This document shows, in pieces, positions 23,499-34,336 of a stretch of 64,000 bases of DNA (its first letter is position 1; each line of letters opens with the position of its first letter). The DNA is from Halictus rubicundus (lineage: Eukaryota > Arthropoda > Insecta > Hymenoptera > Halictidae), in contig NC_135150.1 in assembly GCF_050948215.1 (NCBI RefSeq), positions 17,401,943-17,465,942 of the forward strand. Direction: 5' to 3'. The position numbers were made by a program, and so were the translations under genes. The notes beneath the pieces were generated by a model. It saw nothing but the letters and a program-made list of their open reading frames with translations, was not told where the DNA came from and did not search any database.

Positions 23499-24322
23499 CA
23501 GGGTGTTCATTTGAAAACTTTCCAATCGAGTATCTCGAAAAGTATGAAAGATATTAAAAAAGTGTAAAACACGTGTACAAGGATTTCGAGGGGGAAAGAA
23601 GGGGCGAGTATCAGTTTTTTTATTTGGGTGGCGTTTCCAAGGTCACTTGAAGGTCAATTTTACTTTTTCAAATAGAAACCTACATTTTTTATTATGGGAT
23701 CATATTGTACGTAAAAAGACCGGCAATTTTCGTAGGATACATTTTTTTATCTGCCCAATAGTTTCGGGGATATTTAAAGAGAAGTAGAACGTTACCAGTT
23801 CGTCAGTGGTTAAACAATCGATTCCCACTAAGATCGATCGGTCGAAGAGGTATCATTGAGTGGCCACCAAGATCACTAGATCTAACACCGGTCGACTTCT
23901 TTTTGCGAGGACACTTAAAGTCTGTTGTTTATAAAACACAACCAGAAACCGTCAACGGTTTGCGTCGCAGAATTGTACAGGAATGTAGAGCTACACCAAC
24001 AGATACCTTCAGAAATGTTCGTTCAGAATTTGAGAATCGTCTGTATTATTGTTTAGAAAACAGCGGAGAACATTTTGAAAATTTGTTACAGTTATAAAGA
24101 AATTACAAACTTTCTCGCAGGGTAAGTATGATTCGCTCTACTTCTCTTTAAATATCTCCGAAACTAGTGCGCGGATAAAAAAAAGTATCCTACGAAAATT
24201 GCTGGTCTTTCTACGTACAATAAGATCCCATAATGAAAAATACAGGTTTCCATTTGAAAAAACAAAGTTGACCTTCAAATGACCTAGAAAACACCACCCA
24301 AATAAAAAACTGATACTACACT
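23499..24322 (+). mobile_element. DDE transposon with long inverted arms, internally deleted and 3' truncated
   Basis: The left end CAGGGTGTTCATTTGAAAAC is the usual start of this insect transposon type. Arms at about 23603-23788 and 24139-24322 are inverted repeats (left GGTCACTTGAAGGTCAA and GGCAATTTTCGTAGGATACA; right has their complements). Between them is only the C-terminal end of a transposase. The right arm stops before the expected terminal sequence. Confidence 0.85.
23791..24097 (+). pseudogene. C-terminal fragment of an IS630/Tc1-mariner-superfamily DDE transposase
   Basis: The frame reads GRRGIIEWPPRSLDLTPVDF then FLRGHLKSVVYKTQPETV and ends ...SGEHFENLLQL at a stop. EWPPRSxDLTPxDFFLWGHLK carries the last catalytic acidic residue in this family; here Arg replaces the usual Trp before GHLK. 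The N-terminal HTH and the earlier catalytic aspartates are missing, so it is inactive. The N-terminal DUF4817-type domain at 46331-46696 may belong to a related element. Confidence 0.85.
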
Positions 24323-25380
24323 TAGTCGCCGTCAGGTTATCGCGCGACGTCTCGTGGCTCTGTACTCCTAGGATTAAAGAAGGGAACGCTTTACGGTGAA
24401 CGTCCCAATAAATGCGGAAAAGAAGGGGAGTGGTTGCAATGGACGCCCTCCGAGGACAAGAGCGGAAAGCTCTCTCAGAAAGATTCAGCAGTACGTAATT
24501 TCCGGAGCGAGTCGCGATCGACGCGGTCCCGATCGTGGCCGGACAAGGCAAATGGAGTTCTTAAAGAAAATTCGCAGCCGTCTCATGGCCCCGACGGCAA
24601 CGTCGGCCATAGGTCACGCTAACGGTACCATTACGGGGCGAACGACGACGCGGCCGGCATCATAACCGGCGGCTCTAAAATCGCGCCGCCCCCTTTGGAC
24701 GATATTGTTAAAGTTTCTACGACTTACAAGAATACCCGCGGAGATATACGTGTCACGTATAAACGGTCCTATAAACGCGGCATCAATGGAACATTTTCGT
24801 CGCGGAAACGGCCGTGTCCTAAAATTCACAGCGCCCCGACGACACGGTGCGCCGCTCGTCGTCGCCCGTCCAGCCCCGAGCCGCGTTTCAAATCCAAACG
24901 ACCGTCGCGGAACGAGAGACCGACGAAAGTTCAACGAAATCTGAAGAGGCCACTCTCCTCCCCCTCCCCCCTCTCTCTCTCCCTCTCCCTCTCTCAGCCT
25001 GCCACCGCACCGGTAGGCAGCGGCCGCGAGAAAGAATTTCACTTTATATACATAGGAGGCCTGGATCTAATGGAGTACAGTCGAACGAGCTTCGAAGAGG
25101 AAGTCTCACAATAGCGTCGCGAAGGAAAAAGTCTCGAATTACCGTTCAGTCGTTGGATGTTCGACCAGCTTCGACCCGGGAGACGGCGACGGAAGAGAGG
25201 TTTCCGATCGCAACGTCGCGAGAGGAACTCCTTTTTAAGAGATTTGTGAGTAATTGAGGAGATCCGGGCGTAATCTGTCCTACGAGTCCTGATCAAGCTA
25301 TACTTCCTGTTATAAGGGACCAGAATCGTAAATAGCGCGTGGTTTCGTTCGTTCTTGCGCATAACATCCGTAACTAGCTG
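24323..25380. other. Unique CpG-rich DNA with a (TC)n tract
   Basis: CT-rich at 24950-24996. Arginine-rich frames on both strands lack motifs. No gene supported. Confidence 0.4.
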
Positions 25381-25382
25381 TA

Positions 25383-25468
25383 CAGTGATTTCTGTATATA
25401 TGTCGTCAAGGCCTGGATCATAAACGTCGCGGAATTATCCCCACTGCCGCGAAGCTCGAGAGGCCACG
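25383..25468. mobile_element. MITE family II, left half
   Basis: TA then CAGTGATTTCTGTATATATG, followed by the core GGATCATAAACGTCGCGGAA and TTATCCCCACTGCCGCGAAG. The right half is missing or unrecognisable. Confidence 0.78.
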
Positions 25469-26447
25469 GACGTTAAATGGCAATTAAATGTTTCTATACT
25501 GATAGCTATGCTAATTATATTTTGACCCTGCTCAGAAGTTATAATTTACGAAAATAAAGGGAGTATATTTTTTCTTTTCATCCTGCCGTTTAACTTCGTA
25601 TATATGTAATGGAACGTTGTATCTGTGCTATTTCGCACTAGTATGTAAGTTTTTTTTTTCTAATAAAAAGAAAATGTTGGAGTTGATGGTCCCGCGGTAG
25701 GACGCGCGAACATGAAGCACGATGACACGAAGTATGGTTGCAATGCTGACGAAACGAGGTAATAATTCCAAAAGGACCCGGCGCACACAGTGGGAACTCT
25801 TCACGGCAGATGCGTGGGTCCGTTTCGCCGATTCCGCGTCGAAACACCGGCAGCAAAGCTTGCCGAAGCTGCGACAATGGAAACACTGTCGCGACGATCG
25901 ATTCTACCCACCCAGAAGAGAGAAAGGGAGAGAGAGAGAGACAGAAAGAGAACGAGAGAGAGAGAAGAGAGACTCTCGACCGGTGCGCGACATTCAGCCG
26001 GCTAATTTCGAGACAATGGGGCCATCGGCAGCTTTTATTTCGCCCGTAAGGTAAAAAGGGGGGCGAGAGAGAAAGAGAGAGAGAGAGAGAGGGTGAGCGG
26101 GGCACGGAGCGAAGGGGGTAGAAAAAGGGAGAGAGCGTGGAAACAGAGGGAGCCCGGCGACGCGTTCGGTCCCCCGACGCCTAATCAGCGCAGCTACGTC
26201 GTAATTCCGAGGCGCGGATAACGCGGGACCAACTAATCTAATATCGAAGCGAAATTACGCATAAGGGATGCAAATCCACCCTCGCGCCCTTCTCCTCGGT
26301 CTCGTTTCTCGTCCGACGCCGCGCGTCCTAATAAACTCCTTTCATTAGAACCACCGTCTCTCTCTCTGCCCCCGACTCATCTCCTGTTTCTCTCTTGCTC
26401 GCCCCCCGGGTTCGTTCGCTTCGTCGTTCTCCCACATTTCGTCTCTC

Positions 26448-26484
<37 letters not shown>

Positions 26485-27254
26485 TTCTCTCTCTCGCTTG
26501 CCCGTTCTAACTGCTCTCGAGTCGAATGCGCGGCGAATGAACAAACCGTGCAGTCGTAACACACAGGCTTGGCAACAGCTGCGGAACGAAGCGCGTGGTA
26601 GTCGCGGTTTTCTCTCCTCGCTCGCCGACGACATCTTTCTCTCTCTCTCTTTCTCTCTCCCTCCCCCGAATTCTCTCTGTTTCCCCGTTTCTCTTTCTGT
26701 TCCGTCGGGGCTCAATCCATCCTTCTTCGCCTGCTCTAGCGCCGCTATAACTCGAAACCCGCGCGCCGTCTCACGCTGACTCGCGCCGAGGCACGCCGAA
26801 TCCAACCCTCGAACACGTAGCCGGCATGGCTGTGTGCTGCCGGGGGATGCGCGCAGACACCACGCCGAGACGTGAACATTCATATAAATCTGCGGGGCCA
26901 GGCCGGGACGGGCCGGGATGGGCCGGAACGACGAGAGTCAGATTTTCAGAATGCTTCGGTTTGTATCGGAGATCCAACGGAATCAGCGTCGCGGAAGAGA
27001 AAAACCACCCCTGATGGATCCGACGCTGCCGTTTCGTTCCGTAATAGCTCTCCGCCGGACACGATATTTTCTGCCGCGTATCCACTTTAACGGAGATTTG
27101 TGGGATATTATTAAAGGGAGTCGTCGATGATTCGATTCGCGGTCGCGAACATATCTGACGCCGTTGTTCTCCGGTGGTGAATTCTTCTTACGTATGCGTC
27201 TCTTTGCATCCGGTTTCGGTTTACACTTGATCGATCGTGTCTCGATCCGATGTA
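25469..27254. other. Microsatellite-rich unique DNA
   Basis: Purine tracts at 25918-25975 and 26066-26092, pyrimidine tracts at 26452-26482 and 26637-26700. The long Ser/Leu- or Glu/Arg-rich frames here are translations of these tracts. No gene supported. Confidence 0.45.
26452..26482. repeat. (TC)n microsatellite
   Basis: Pure TC run of 31 bp within a longer pyrimidine-rich block. Confidence 0.95.
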
Positions 27255-27600
27255 CAGGGTGTGCCAGTCCAAGTTCTGTTTCCAGTTATTTACTAAATTG
27301 TGTATGGCGCGTTTCTGAAAATGTTTCAAGTAAAACATACCCCGTTTCTCAAGGGTGTGATATAGTGGTTACGAGTCTTCGAGACCCTTGTTGTTTCGTA
27401 TATGGAATTCTATGTTTTTATATCAGTAACTTTTCAAGCCTATTTCAAGATGACCTAATTGACATATAGTACATTGATCTTCAAACGTCGTTCAAGGACA
27501 TTTCAAGGTGACCTAATTGACATGCAGTATGTTGATCTTCAATGGTCGTTCAAGGATATTCGGTGTCATTCAAGACTTAGAATCCGTTCAATGTTCTTAA
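27255..27600. repeat. Putative transposon end followed by a 58 bp tandem duplication
   Basis: TA then CAGGGTGTGCCAGTCCAAG is a typical transposon-terminus pattern, but no matching right end was found. At 27452 and 27510 the sequence GACCTAATTGACAT...TTGATCTTCAA...TCGTTCAAGGA is repeated with a 58 bp period. Confidence 0.55.
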
Positions 27601-28245
27601 AGTTGTTCAGTATCGCTTGTACTGGGAAGAACGACCATAGACATGGCAGAATAATTTTATTTATAAACCACATTTCCACCATGCAGAGTGAAAGTAGTAT
27701 TCTGGTCTCATCAAGATGATCGAGTATAATGCTTTTAGACTTTCTCTTATTTTGAAGAGGTTCCTCAAGTTTCTCCATTTTATTGAGCTTGATTATTAAG
27801 AATATTTATTATAAACGGATGAAGTTAAGCATCGATCAAGTGCTCAACAGCAAATATATAGAGAAAAGGTGGTTCTTAATTACTAAAAAGTGAACAAAAT
27901 AGAAAACGACTTTCATTCCTTCAGTGTAAGTGGGAGTGAAGTTGAGAAATTTTTTGAAAGAATGCCCACAAAAATCTTAACAATCAGGAATTTGGTATTT
28001 TTGAGCATCTGTGTGGAAGCTAAGCATTAATTCGAATTACGCCCGAAAGGGGGATGTTTACTCACCCAAGAACGAACGGAACAGAACGAAATCCTTTCTC
28101 GCGGAGCTCCGCTCTTGATAAAACGAATTTCAATTTCTGCCTGGTTCCTTTTTATCGCTCGCGCGCGAGCAAACGTTCCCTTTCAGGTTTTACCATGAAT
28201 TACATCTCGCCCTGAGCTTCCATGGTGAGCGATGAAAATCTCCGA

Positions 28246-28296
<51 letters not shown>

Positions 28297-29207
28297 AAAG
28301 TCGCGCGTAACCTCAAACAATAGACCCTTGTAATTTTTACCCAGAAATTACATACAGTCGTTTTGAGTGCTCGGCAGCGCGCCGAGCGAGCACGAAAAGT
28401 AGGACAGCAATTACGTAAAACCCTTAGCAGCGATTCTAATTGGGGGGAGGACAAATTCAACGGAAATCCTCCCTCGATCCCGATATATCGCACAATAACG
28501 CCGAGAAACGTATCGCTGCCGCCGAAGGATCTCTTTGGAAAGGTATCTTTTTTTTTTCATTCGTCGACAAGTTTTGCTGCGATTCCGACACAAAGGTGAC
28601 CCGAAAAAAATATCAAACTGCATGCATGTTTACGCGGCCCCTTTTTATACCGCTTGTAAGGGTTAAAAGTATCCCCGAAACGCGCCCCTCCTCCCTTCCT
28701 CCTTTCCCCTACCCCTCCCCTCCGTCCGGCCAACAAAGATACACCCTCCGCGGAAAGCAGGCCACACCGATGCAACGCCGGGGACACACGTTGCACTGCA
28801 CGTGTGCGGTTGCATGCGGAGCCCATTGTCGCACGGTTTTGCACCGACGCGTACGAACACGCCGCTCTTGTTCGCCGAGAGTTCACCTGCGCCCGCTACG
28901 TGCGTGTACACAAAATTGCCTTTGTGCGGCCGCAGCCGACAGAGAAAGAAACAGTTCGATTTTCAACCCTCTGACTGCACGGCGAAACTAATTAATAATA
29001 TTCCCTCGGCGAATCCCTCAGACGCATCCTGTAATTCGATTCTTTGGAGATTATTTGCGCGTGTGTTGGAACATGATGAACGGCACTGCGTGTGCAGGGT
29101 GGTCCTGGGAAACCTGTTGGATCACGCAAAATTGACTTTTAACAAACTGTGTAGTTTGAAGGAGATATTCGGATGCGGCCTCCCAGTTTTTAAACAAGAA
29201 ACATATA
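27601..29207. other. Unique DNA with a long (GA)n tract
   Basis: Perfect (AG)n at 28251-28293. Downstream, 28680-28930 is GC- and CA-rich. The frame 28440-28991 (183 codons) has no recognisable domain and is opposed by frames on the other strand. Confidence 0.4.
28251..28293. repeat. (AG)n microsatellite
   Basis: Uninterrupted AG dinucleotides over 43 bp, one of the longest pure tracts in the window. Confidence 0.97.
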
Positions 29208-29211
29208 TTAA

Positions 29212-29415
29212 CCGTTAGCACTCGAATGGCGACTGTAAGGCGCCACTAAAAAATTGCTGTATTCGATAAATTACTAAAAACTTCAGTATTGTACGAGTAA
29301 GTTGCACCATTTTCGTATGTATAACCTGAAACGAAAAAATATATATAGAGGGGAGATATTTTAGGTCGGAAGAAATGTTTCGTTTTGGAGTTAAAATAGC
29401 TGCGAGTGCAGAGAG
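29212..29415. mobile_element. TTAA-flanked MITE (204 bp), GCACTCG ends
   Basis: TTAA at 29208-29211 and 29416-29419. The ends are CCGTTAGCACTCGAATGGCG and the complement of CTCTCTGCACTCGCAGC, a partial inverted pair. A TTAA target suggests piggyBac-driven movement. The left end matches, reversed, the unit of the 4.2 kb array and the repeat ending at 38757. Confidence 0.75.
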
Positions 29416-29419
29416 TTAA

Positions 29420-32148
29420 TGACATCTCTACCGAATGTTTAACCTAAAGAATTTTCCGGTTGATAAGTCAAACTTGTTCCCCACGGGTTTTGTAAAATAC
29501 GACATAAAACTCCGAATTTGCATAAAGATGTGTTTTGCATAAAGGTCCTTTAACGATATCCATGCCACCCCGTGTTATCCAATGATGCTTGTACTAAAAA
29601 GGGAAGGAAGAAACAATTTTAAAAAATGCATGCGTATATTTGTTATCTCGTTCGGGCAAGAATTAGGGGAATCCATTAAAATCTTTACATCGTTCGCGAT
29701 TTGGCTTTACATTGTCCGCGGTACGAAATACAAAAACAGCGAGAACGGTTAGCCTAGGAGCGAGGTGAAGCGAAGAAAGCAAAACAGCACGATCGCAGTT
29801 GCGAAGGGCGGAAAAAGCGGAGGCGAAAGAGGGGGAGAGAAGGAGAGGGATGAAAAGGGGTTGCACGGAGGGGCGAGGCGGGGCGCAGGCGAATGCAGCG
29901 CTCGGGTCCGGGCGGCAAACAAATATCAAATAAATGGGACGGCTGCGCGAAACCTCGACGTTTTAATTACTGGTATTTAGCCGCGGCATGGGGAGTCAAG
30001 GGTTTTCTGGTCTCCCGCTGTTGCTCCCCTCCGCCCCTCTAATTTGCAAGCGTTCCTTTTAGGTTTTTCGTTAGGGCGGCCGGGGTAGTTAATACCGAGT
30101 CTAACCGCGGCGCTCGGCTCGTCAACGGTTAAGCGTGTTTCGCCTAGCCGGCCGTTGAAACTTGCAATTTGCCGGCGGGTTCTCGGCGAACTGATTTTCG
30201 AAAGAGACAGTCTCATTCCGGGCCGATAATAAGACCGCGTGCGCAGCGCGCATTCACGTTACACCGGCGGCGCGGCGGGAAGGAAGGGAAAGGGCGCCGG
30301 CCGGGTGTTTTTCGCGCGCTCTCGGTTTTACTAATCTGAAAAACGTAAATTGGAACCGACCAACGAGAACACCGTGAAAGGAGTTCCATTAACTCTCATC
30401 TGGCGGGTGGGGGGGGGGGGAGCGAGGCGGTTGTCACGAGCACGAGATAGCGAGGGCGCGAGAGAGCTTCGAAAAAGAAACAGAACGCTGAAAAGAAGGA
30501 AAAAACCGTTCCGGGAAAATAAGGGTCCCCCGCGGGGGCAGGGGGGAAAAAGAGGAGGGGATAGATGAAATGTACGGGGCTCGTTCAATTGAATGTGCGA
30601 TTGCGCTCGGAACTCGTTACGCGGAGGGGGGGTTGCGCCTGTAAAATTAACCTTCCGCGGTCCGGGCAAAGTTCAACAACAGATTGAAGATAGAGCACAG
30701 AAACTTTAGCCCACGGACCGCGCCGAGAGCCAGATAAAATAACCCCGCGAGAACGGTCTGGCCCGCGTTGACTCCCCGAGTAATCGATGTAACCTCCGAA
30801 ATTGCTACAAGCCAACCCCCGCTTTTTTACCCTTTACCCCGCGCCTGCTTCCAGACCGAGAGAGAGAGAGACAAACGAAAGAAGATAACGAGCGGCGCGG
30901 GCGCGATGTAACCCGAAAAACGGGCGAAAAAGCCCATGCATAAATTAAAAGTTTGATCGCGACGGGGACCACGGGCGGAGGAACGACGAGTTCGATGATC
31001 GTCCGCGGGGATATTGATTAATCCGTGAACGACGGCTTGACAGCGAAACGTCAGGCAGTTTCGCGAATTTATCGACGCGAGGAAAAAACGAGGAGGGAGC
31101 CGAAGAAAGGGGAGCGGCCGGTTCAAATGACGCGAGTCAATTTTTAACGGGCCGCCCGACCAGTGCGTGCCTCTCTATAGCCACGAGAGACAGAGAGAGA
31201 GAGAGAGGGAGAGTGGTAGGGTTCGAAGGCGGGAACCGAGTTCGAGGAGTGAAATATTTAAAGGTAAGCTGTACATCTCACGTCAGCTTATGATACGTGC
31301 ACGCGAGCCGTGCTACCTGCCCGACACGATATGGATATCATTAACCGGGCGTATTACGAGTGTCGCGGACTTTAACGACCGGCACCTCGTTACCAGATAG
31401 GAATTAATTATTTCGGGGTAATGAAGTGTCAAGGGAAGGGGACACGTTGTTCGAAGTTATTCGACGGCAGATATTCCCGGCGTAACAGTGCGGGCCCATC
31501 GGGTGCACGCCGTGCTAACTACCGCAGGGAGAGCGAGTTATTTCTAATTACGGGAGCCCGCGTGATCCGCGGGGTAGATTACGCGGGATCGGAGCTATCC
31601 GAAGATTAAGGGAAAATTGCCGGGAATGTGCGCGATCCGTGCGCCGCCGGCCGCCGCGTCCCGCGTGACATCGGTCATTTTAATAATAGAGAACGCCACG
31701 CGCTGGAGGCCGCGCAACCCTTATCGCGATACAACGCTCGTAATCGACGCCGGCTCCGATCCTCCGCGCGGACTGCGAAAATTACCCCTGCTCGGAATAT
31801 CCCTATCTTCGACAATGCCGCCGTTGTTTAACCCTGCCGAGCATTCTCGCGATCACATGCCTGTCGTTGCTTGATCCGCTCGAATCCTGTCCACTCGCTT
31901 TTATGGATTTCTGAATGTGGTCCTTTGAAATCGACGATCGTCCTTCGCGATATCCTGCCACGTAAAAGAACATTGTGCGACGTAGCTGCTAAGCAATTCG
32001 CATTTAGGGGGATGGTTTATCAATCTGGATGGAAATTGTTGTAGGGTGCACGCCGTCCAAAAGTTGAACCTTTTCTCGAATCTTTGAAATACGTTCGTAT
32101 CGTTACAGATCAATTTTTATTTTCATATTTTTGTGCCTGCTTCTTTCA
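29420..32148. other. Unique, mostly GC-rich DNA, no gene recognised
   Basis: G run near 30410-30421; short GA tracts at 30857-30872 and 31186-31214. Frames are short and composition-driven. Confidence 0.4.
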
Positions 32149-32310
32149 GATGAACGTTCATCTTCTTATGGGATTTAATACAGTTCACAATTTATATTGC
32201 TAGAAAATTGGAATTAGGACGTAACGTTGGACATAATGCTGATCTTCTTATGGGATTTAATACAGTTCACAATTTATATTGCTGGAAAATTAAAATTTGG
32301 ATGTAACGTT
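32149..32310. repeat. Tandem duplication, 82 bp period
   Basis: TCTTCTTATGGGATTTAATA followed by 'cagttcacaatttatattgct' occurs at 32161 and 32243. Both copies end in GGAYGTAACGTT. The frame 32227-32457 across the second copy has no recognised domain. Confidence 0.88.
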
Positions 32311-32477
32311 TGTAATTTTATTTTTAGTCGAAATGCACCCAAATCGCACCGTTCAGGAGTTTGCACACATACCTTTAGACAAAGCAAAGCTGTGTTTCAG
32401 AAAGTATTATACAATCCCAAACTATTTTTATTTTTATTAATTTCATCTTCCTTTTAATCTCTTAGATCTTTATGACT

Positions 32478-32630
32478 AGACTGCGGATCTTCATGCAAAA
32501 TAAAAATTGTTTACCCGAATTGTTAAAGTGAAATAGACATTTATTTTCTTTCTTGAAACTTTTCTAATATTTTTTCTACTTAAAATTACACCTACTAATT
32601 GTTGCCATAAATGCATAAAATCCGCAGTCT
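32478..32630. mobile_element. MITE family III, copy 2 (153 bp)
   Basis: Left end AGACTGCGGATCTTCATGCA, right end TGCATAAAATCCGCAGTCT, with AAAATAAAAATTGTTT inside the left end as in the 52.9 kb copy. Confidence 0.87.
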
Positions 32631-33664
32631 GTTTATAATACATTCGTCATTGGAGGAAAGTAATTACCGTTCGAATGGAAATGTCTTCAATAAACTAAAA
32701 TGAGTTCGTAAATATCGGACACTTTAGAATATTTTTCGACAAGGGTGAACTAAGAAGAATGAAGGAAGAAAATTGAAAAACTTGTTTGTTACACAGCGTG
32801 ACTAATGAAACAGTGTACGTTTTAAAAATTGGGTTACACACGTAGCCAACAAGTTAGAAAATGTTCCGCCACTTTAACGCTTTAAAAACTTCCTACGTGC
32901 AACGTTTAAATAACACAGCATTTCCGTTCTTTTTTATAAGCATCGCTGGAAGGGTTGTTGATAAAATCCAGCTGCAAAAAGATCGTATTAATAAGTTAAG
33001 TTCCGAACGGTCTTCTCGCGTTTCCTTTTTTTTCCCCCCCGAACGGCAAAGAACGTGACTTCGCGAAGTGTGTAACGGTAAAATATTATATGAAGTTATT
33101 TAAATCGAGTTGCGTCGTCATACTTCTCGCATTTATCTTGCTCAATGTCACCGCGCCATGTTACATCATTAGTTGCCAGTGATAAACTGGACAAGTAAAT
33201 AAACTGAAAAGTTCAGGAACATTGCCCGCGTAGTTGCCGTCCGCTGCTGTAACTGATTTCATATGGTAATTAATTTTAACTGTAACTAATTTCGCTTGTC
33301 CTTTGATTCGCGGCGCGCAATCAATCGCTATTCGGTACATTTGGCAGCGTAGGTCACCGGTGATCGATGCGCGGTCTCGACAGAGAAAGTTTACTGTCAC
33401 CTGTCGATGCCCGGCCAAACGATATCTGGTCGAACGATTATTTATTCTCGCACTGAAAATTGTAGCGACGTCGAGATTAATGTCGTTACCGGCAAACACC
33501 AATTATTAATACCACGACTTCTGCTGTACACTTTTATCTCGTTCCTCGAAGTGTCGGACGATTTTGTTGAATCTTAATCGTCCTTGGGTGATCTTAACAC
33601 TGTTAAAAAAAAAGATTGTTATTTTTGGTGATTCCCTTGTTAATCAATTCTTCATTTGATATAG
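32631..33664. other. Unique DNA, no gene recognised
   Basis: AT-rich with small frames on both strands (for example 33161-33502 minus); no conserved motif seen. Confidence 0.4.
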
Positions 33665-33811
33665 ATGACAAGTCTAAAAATTTTATGCATTTATGACAAA
33701 AATGAGCATATGCTCACTAAAATTATTTGAAAGAAAAATTCGATTTTGTTTAATTTGTGTTCCTAATAATTCACATAGAAAATTTTTATGTTTCATAAAG
33801 ATCTGCAGTCT
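33665..33811. mobile_element. MITE family III, degraded copy
   Basis: The left end is eroded (AAGTCTAAAAATTTTATGCA); the right end CATAAAGATCTGCAGTCT is clear. Interior GACAAAAATGAGCATA matches GACAAAAATGGGTAGG in the 20.9 kb copy. Confidence 0.75.
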
Positions 33812-33876
33812 ACGGGCGACTATAGTTACCCTACTTTGAACTTATACAGTGTATTAGAGACGGCTGTAGTCGTGTA

Positions 33877-34336
33877 TATAGAGTGTCCCAAAATTGTTGT
33901 ACTTCTTTAACCTCTCGGGAGGAAGAATACTCGGGAATTATAATATAAAATAATTCACACTTGTACAAAATAATTGTTGAGTTAAGAGGTTAACAGGGGC
34001 GATTCCTGAGATAATTTGGAGTAACTTTTTCCTTTGCGAAAATCTTCTCTGAGGCTTTGTTGAGGAGTTATAAATGAAAAAACACGGTCCAATCACGGTC
34101 CAATGGGCGTGGCACCCGCGGATGGACTCTGGCTCGGCCAATGCCGATGCCACGCTCAGCGGGGCCTGTCGCCGAGCCTGGATCCCTGTGCTATAGTCGC
34201 GCTCTGATTGGTCCGTGTTTTTCGTTAATAACTCCTTAACGAAGCCGCGGAGAACATTTCCGCAAAGGAAAAAGTTACTTCAAATGGTCTGAGGAATCTC
34301 CCCTTTCAAGGAAGTTCATTTCTGGGACACTCTGTA
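33877..34336. mobile_element. Foldback DNA element with long inverted arms
   Basis: The left arm starts AGAGTGTCCCAAAATTG and the right arm ends TTCTGGGACACTCT. Inner arms are also inverted: AACTTTTTCCTTTGCGAAAA on the left, TTCCGCAAAGGAAAAAGTTA on the right, and AAACACGGTCCAATCA against TGATTGGTCCGTGTTT. Hairpin-forming, no transposase. An 83 bp TTAA element interrupts the left arm. Confidence 0.85.
33911..33989. mobile_element. TTAA-flanked miniature element nested in the foldback arm
   Basis: TTAA at 33907-33910 and 33990-33993 flank CCTCTCGGG...GTTAAGAGG. CACACTTGTACAAAATAATTG matches the 9.9 kb element. The right arm of the host foldback has no counterpart to this segment, so it is a later insertion. 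Confidence 0.8.

Noticed and set aside
26377..26883. 168-codon Glu/Arg-rich frame
   Set aside because: Translation of GA/TC microsatellites.
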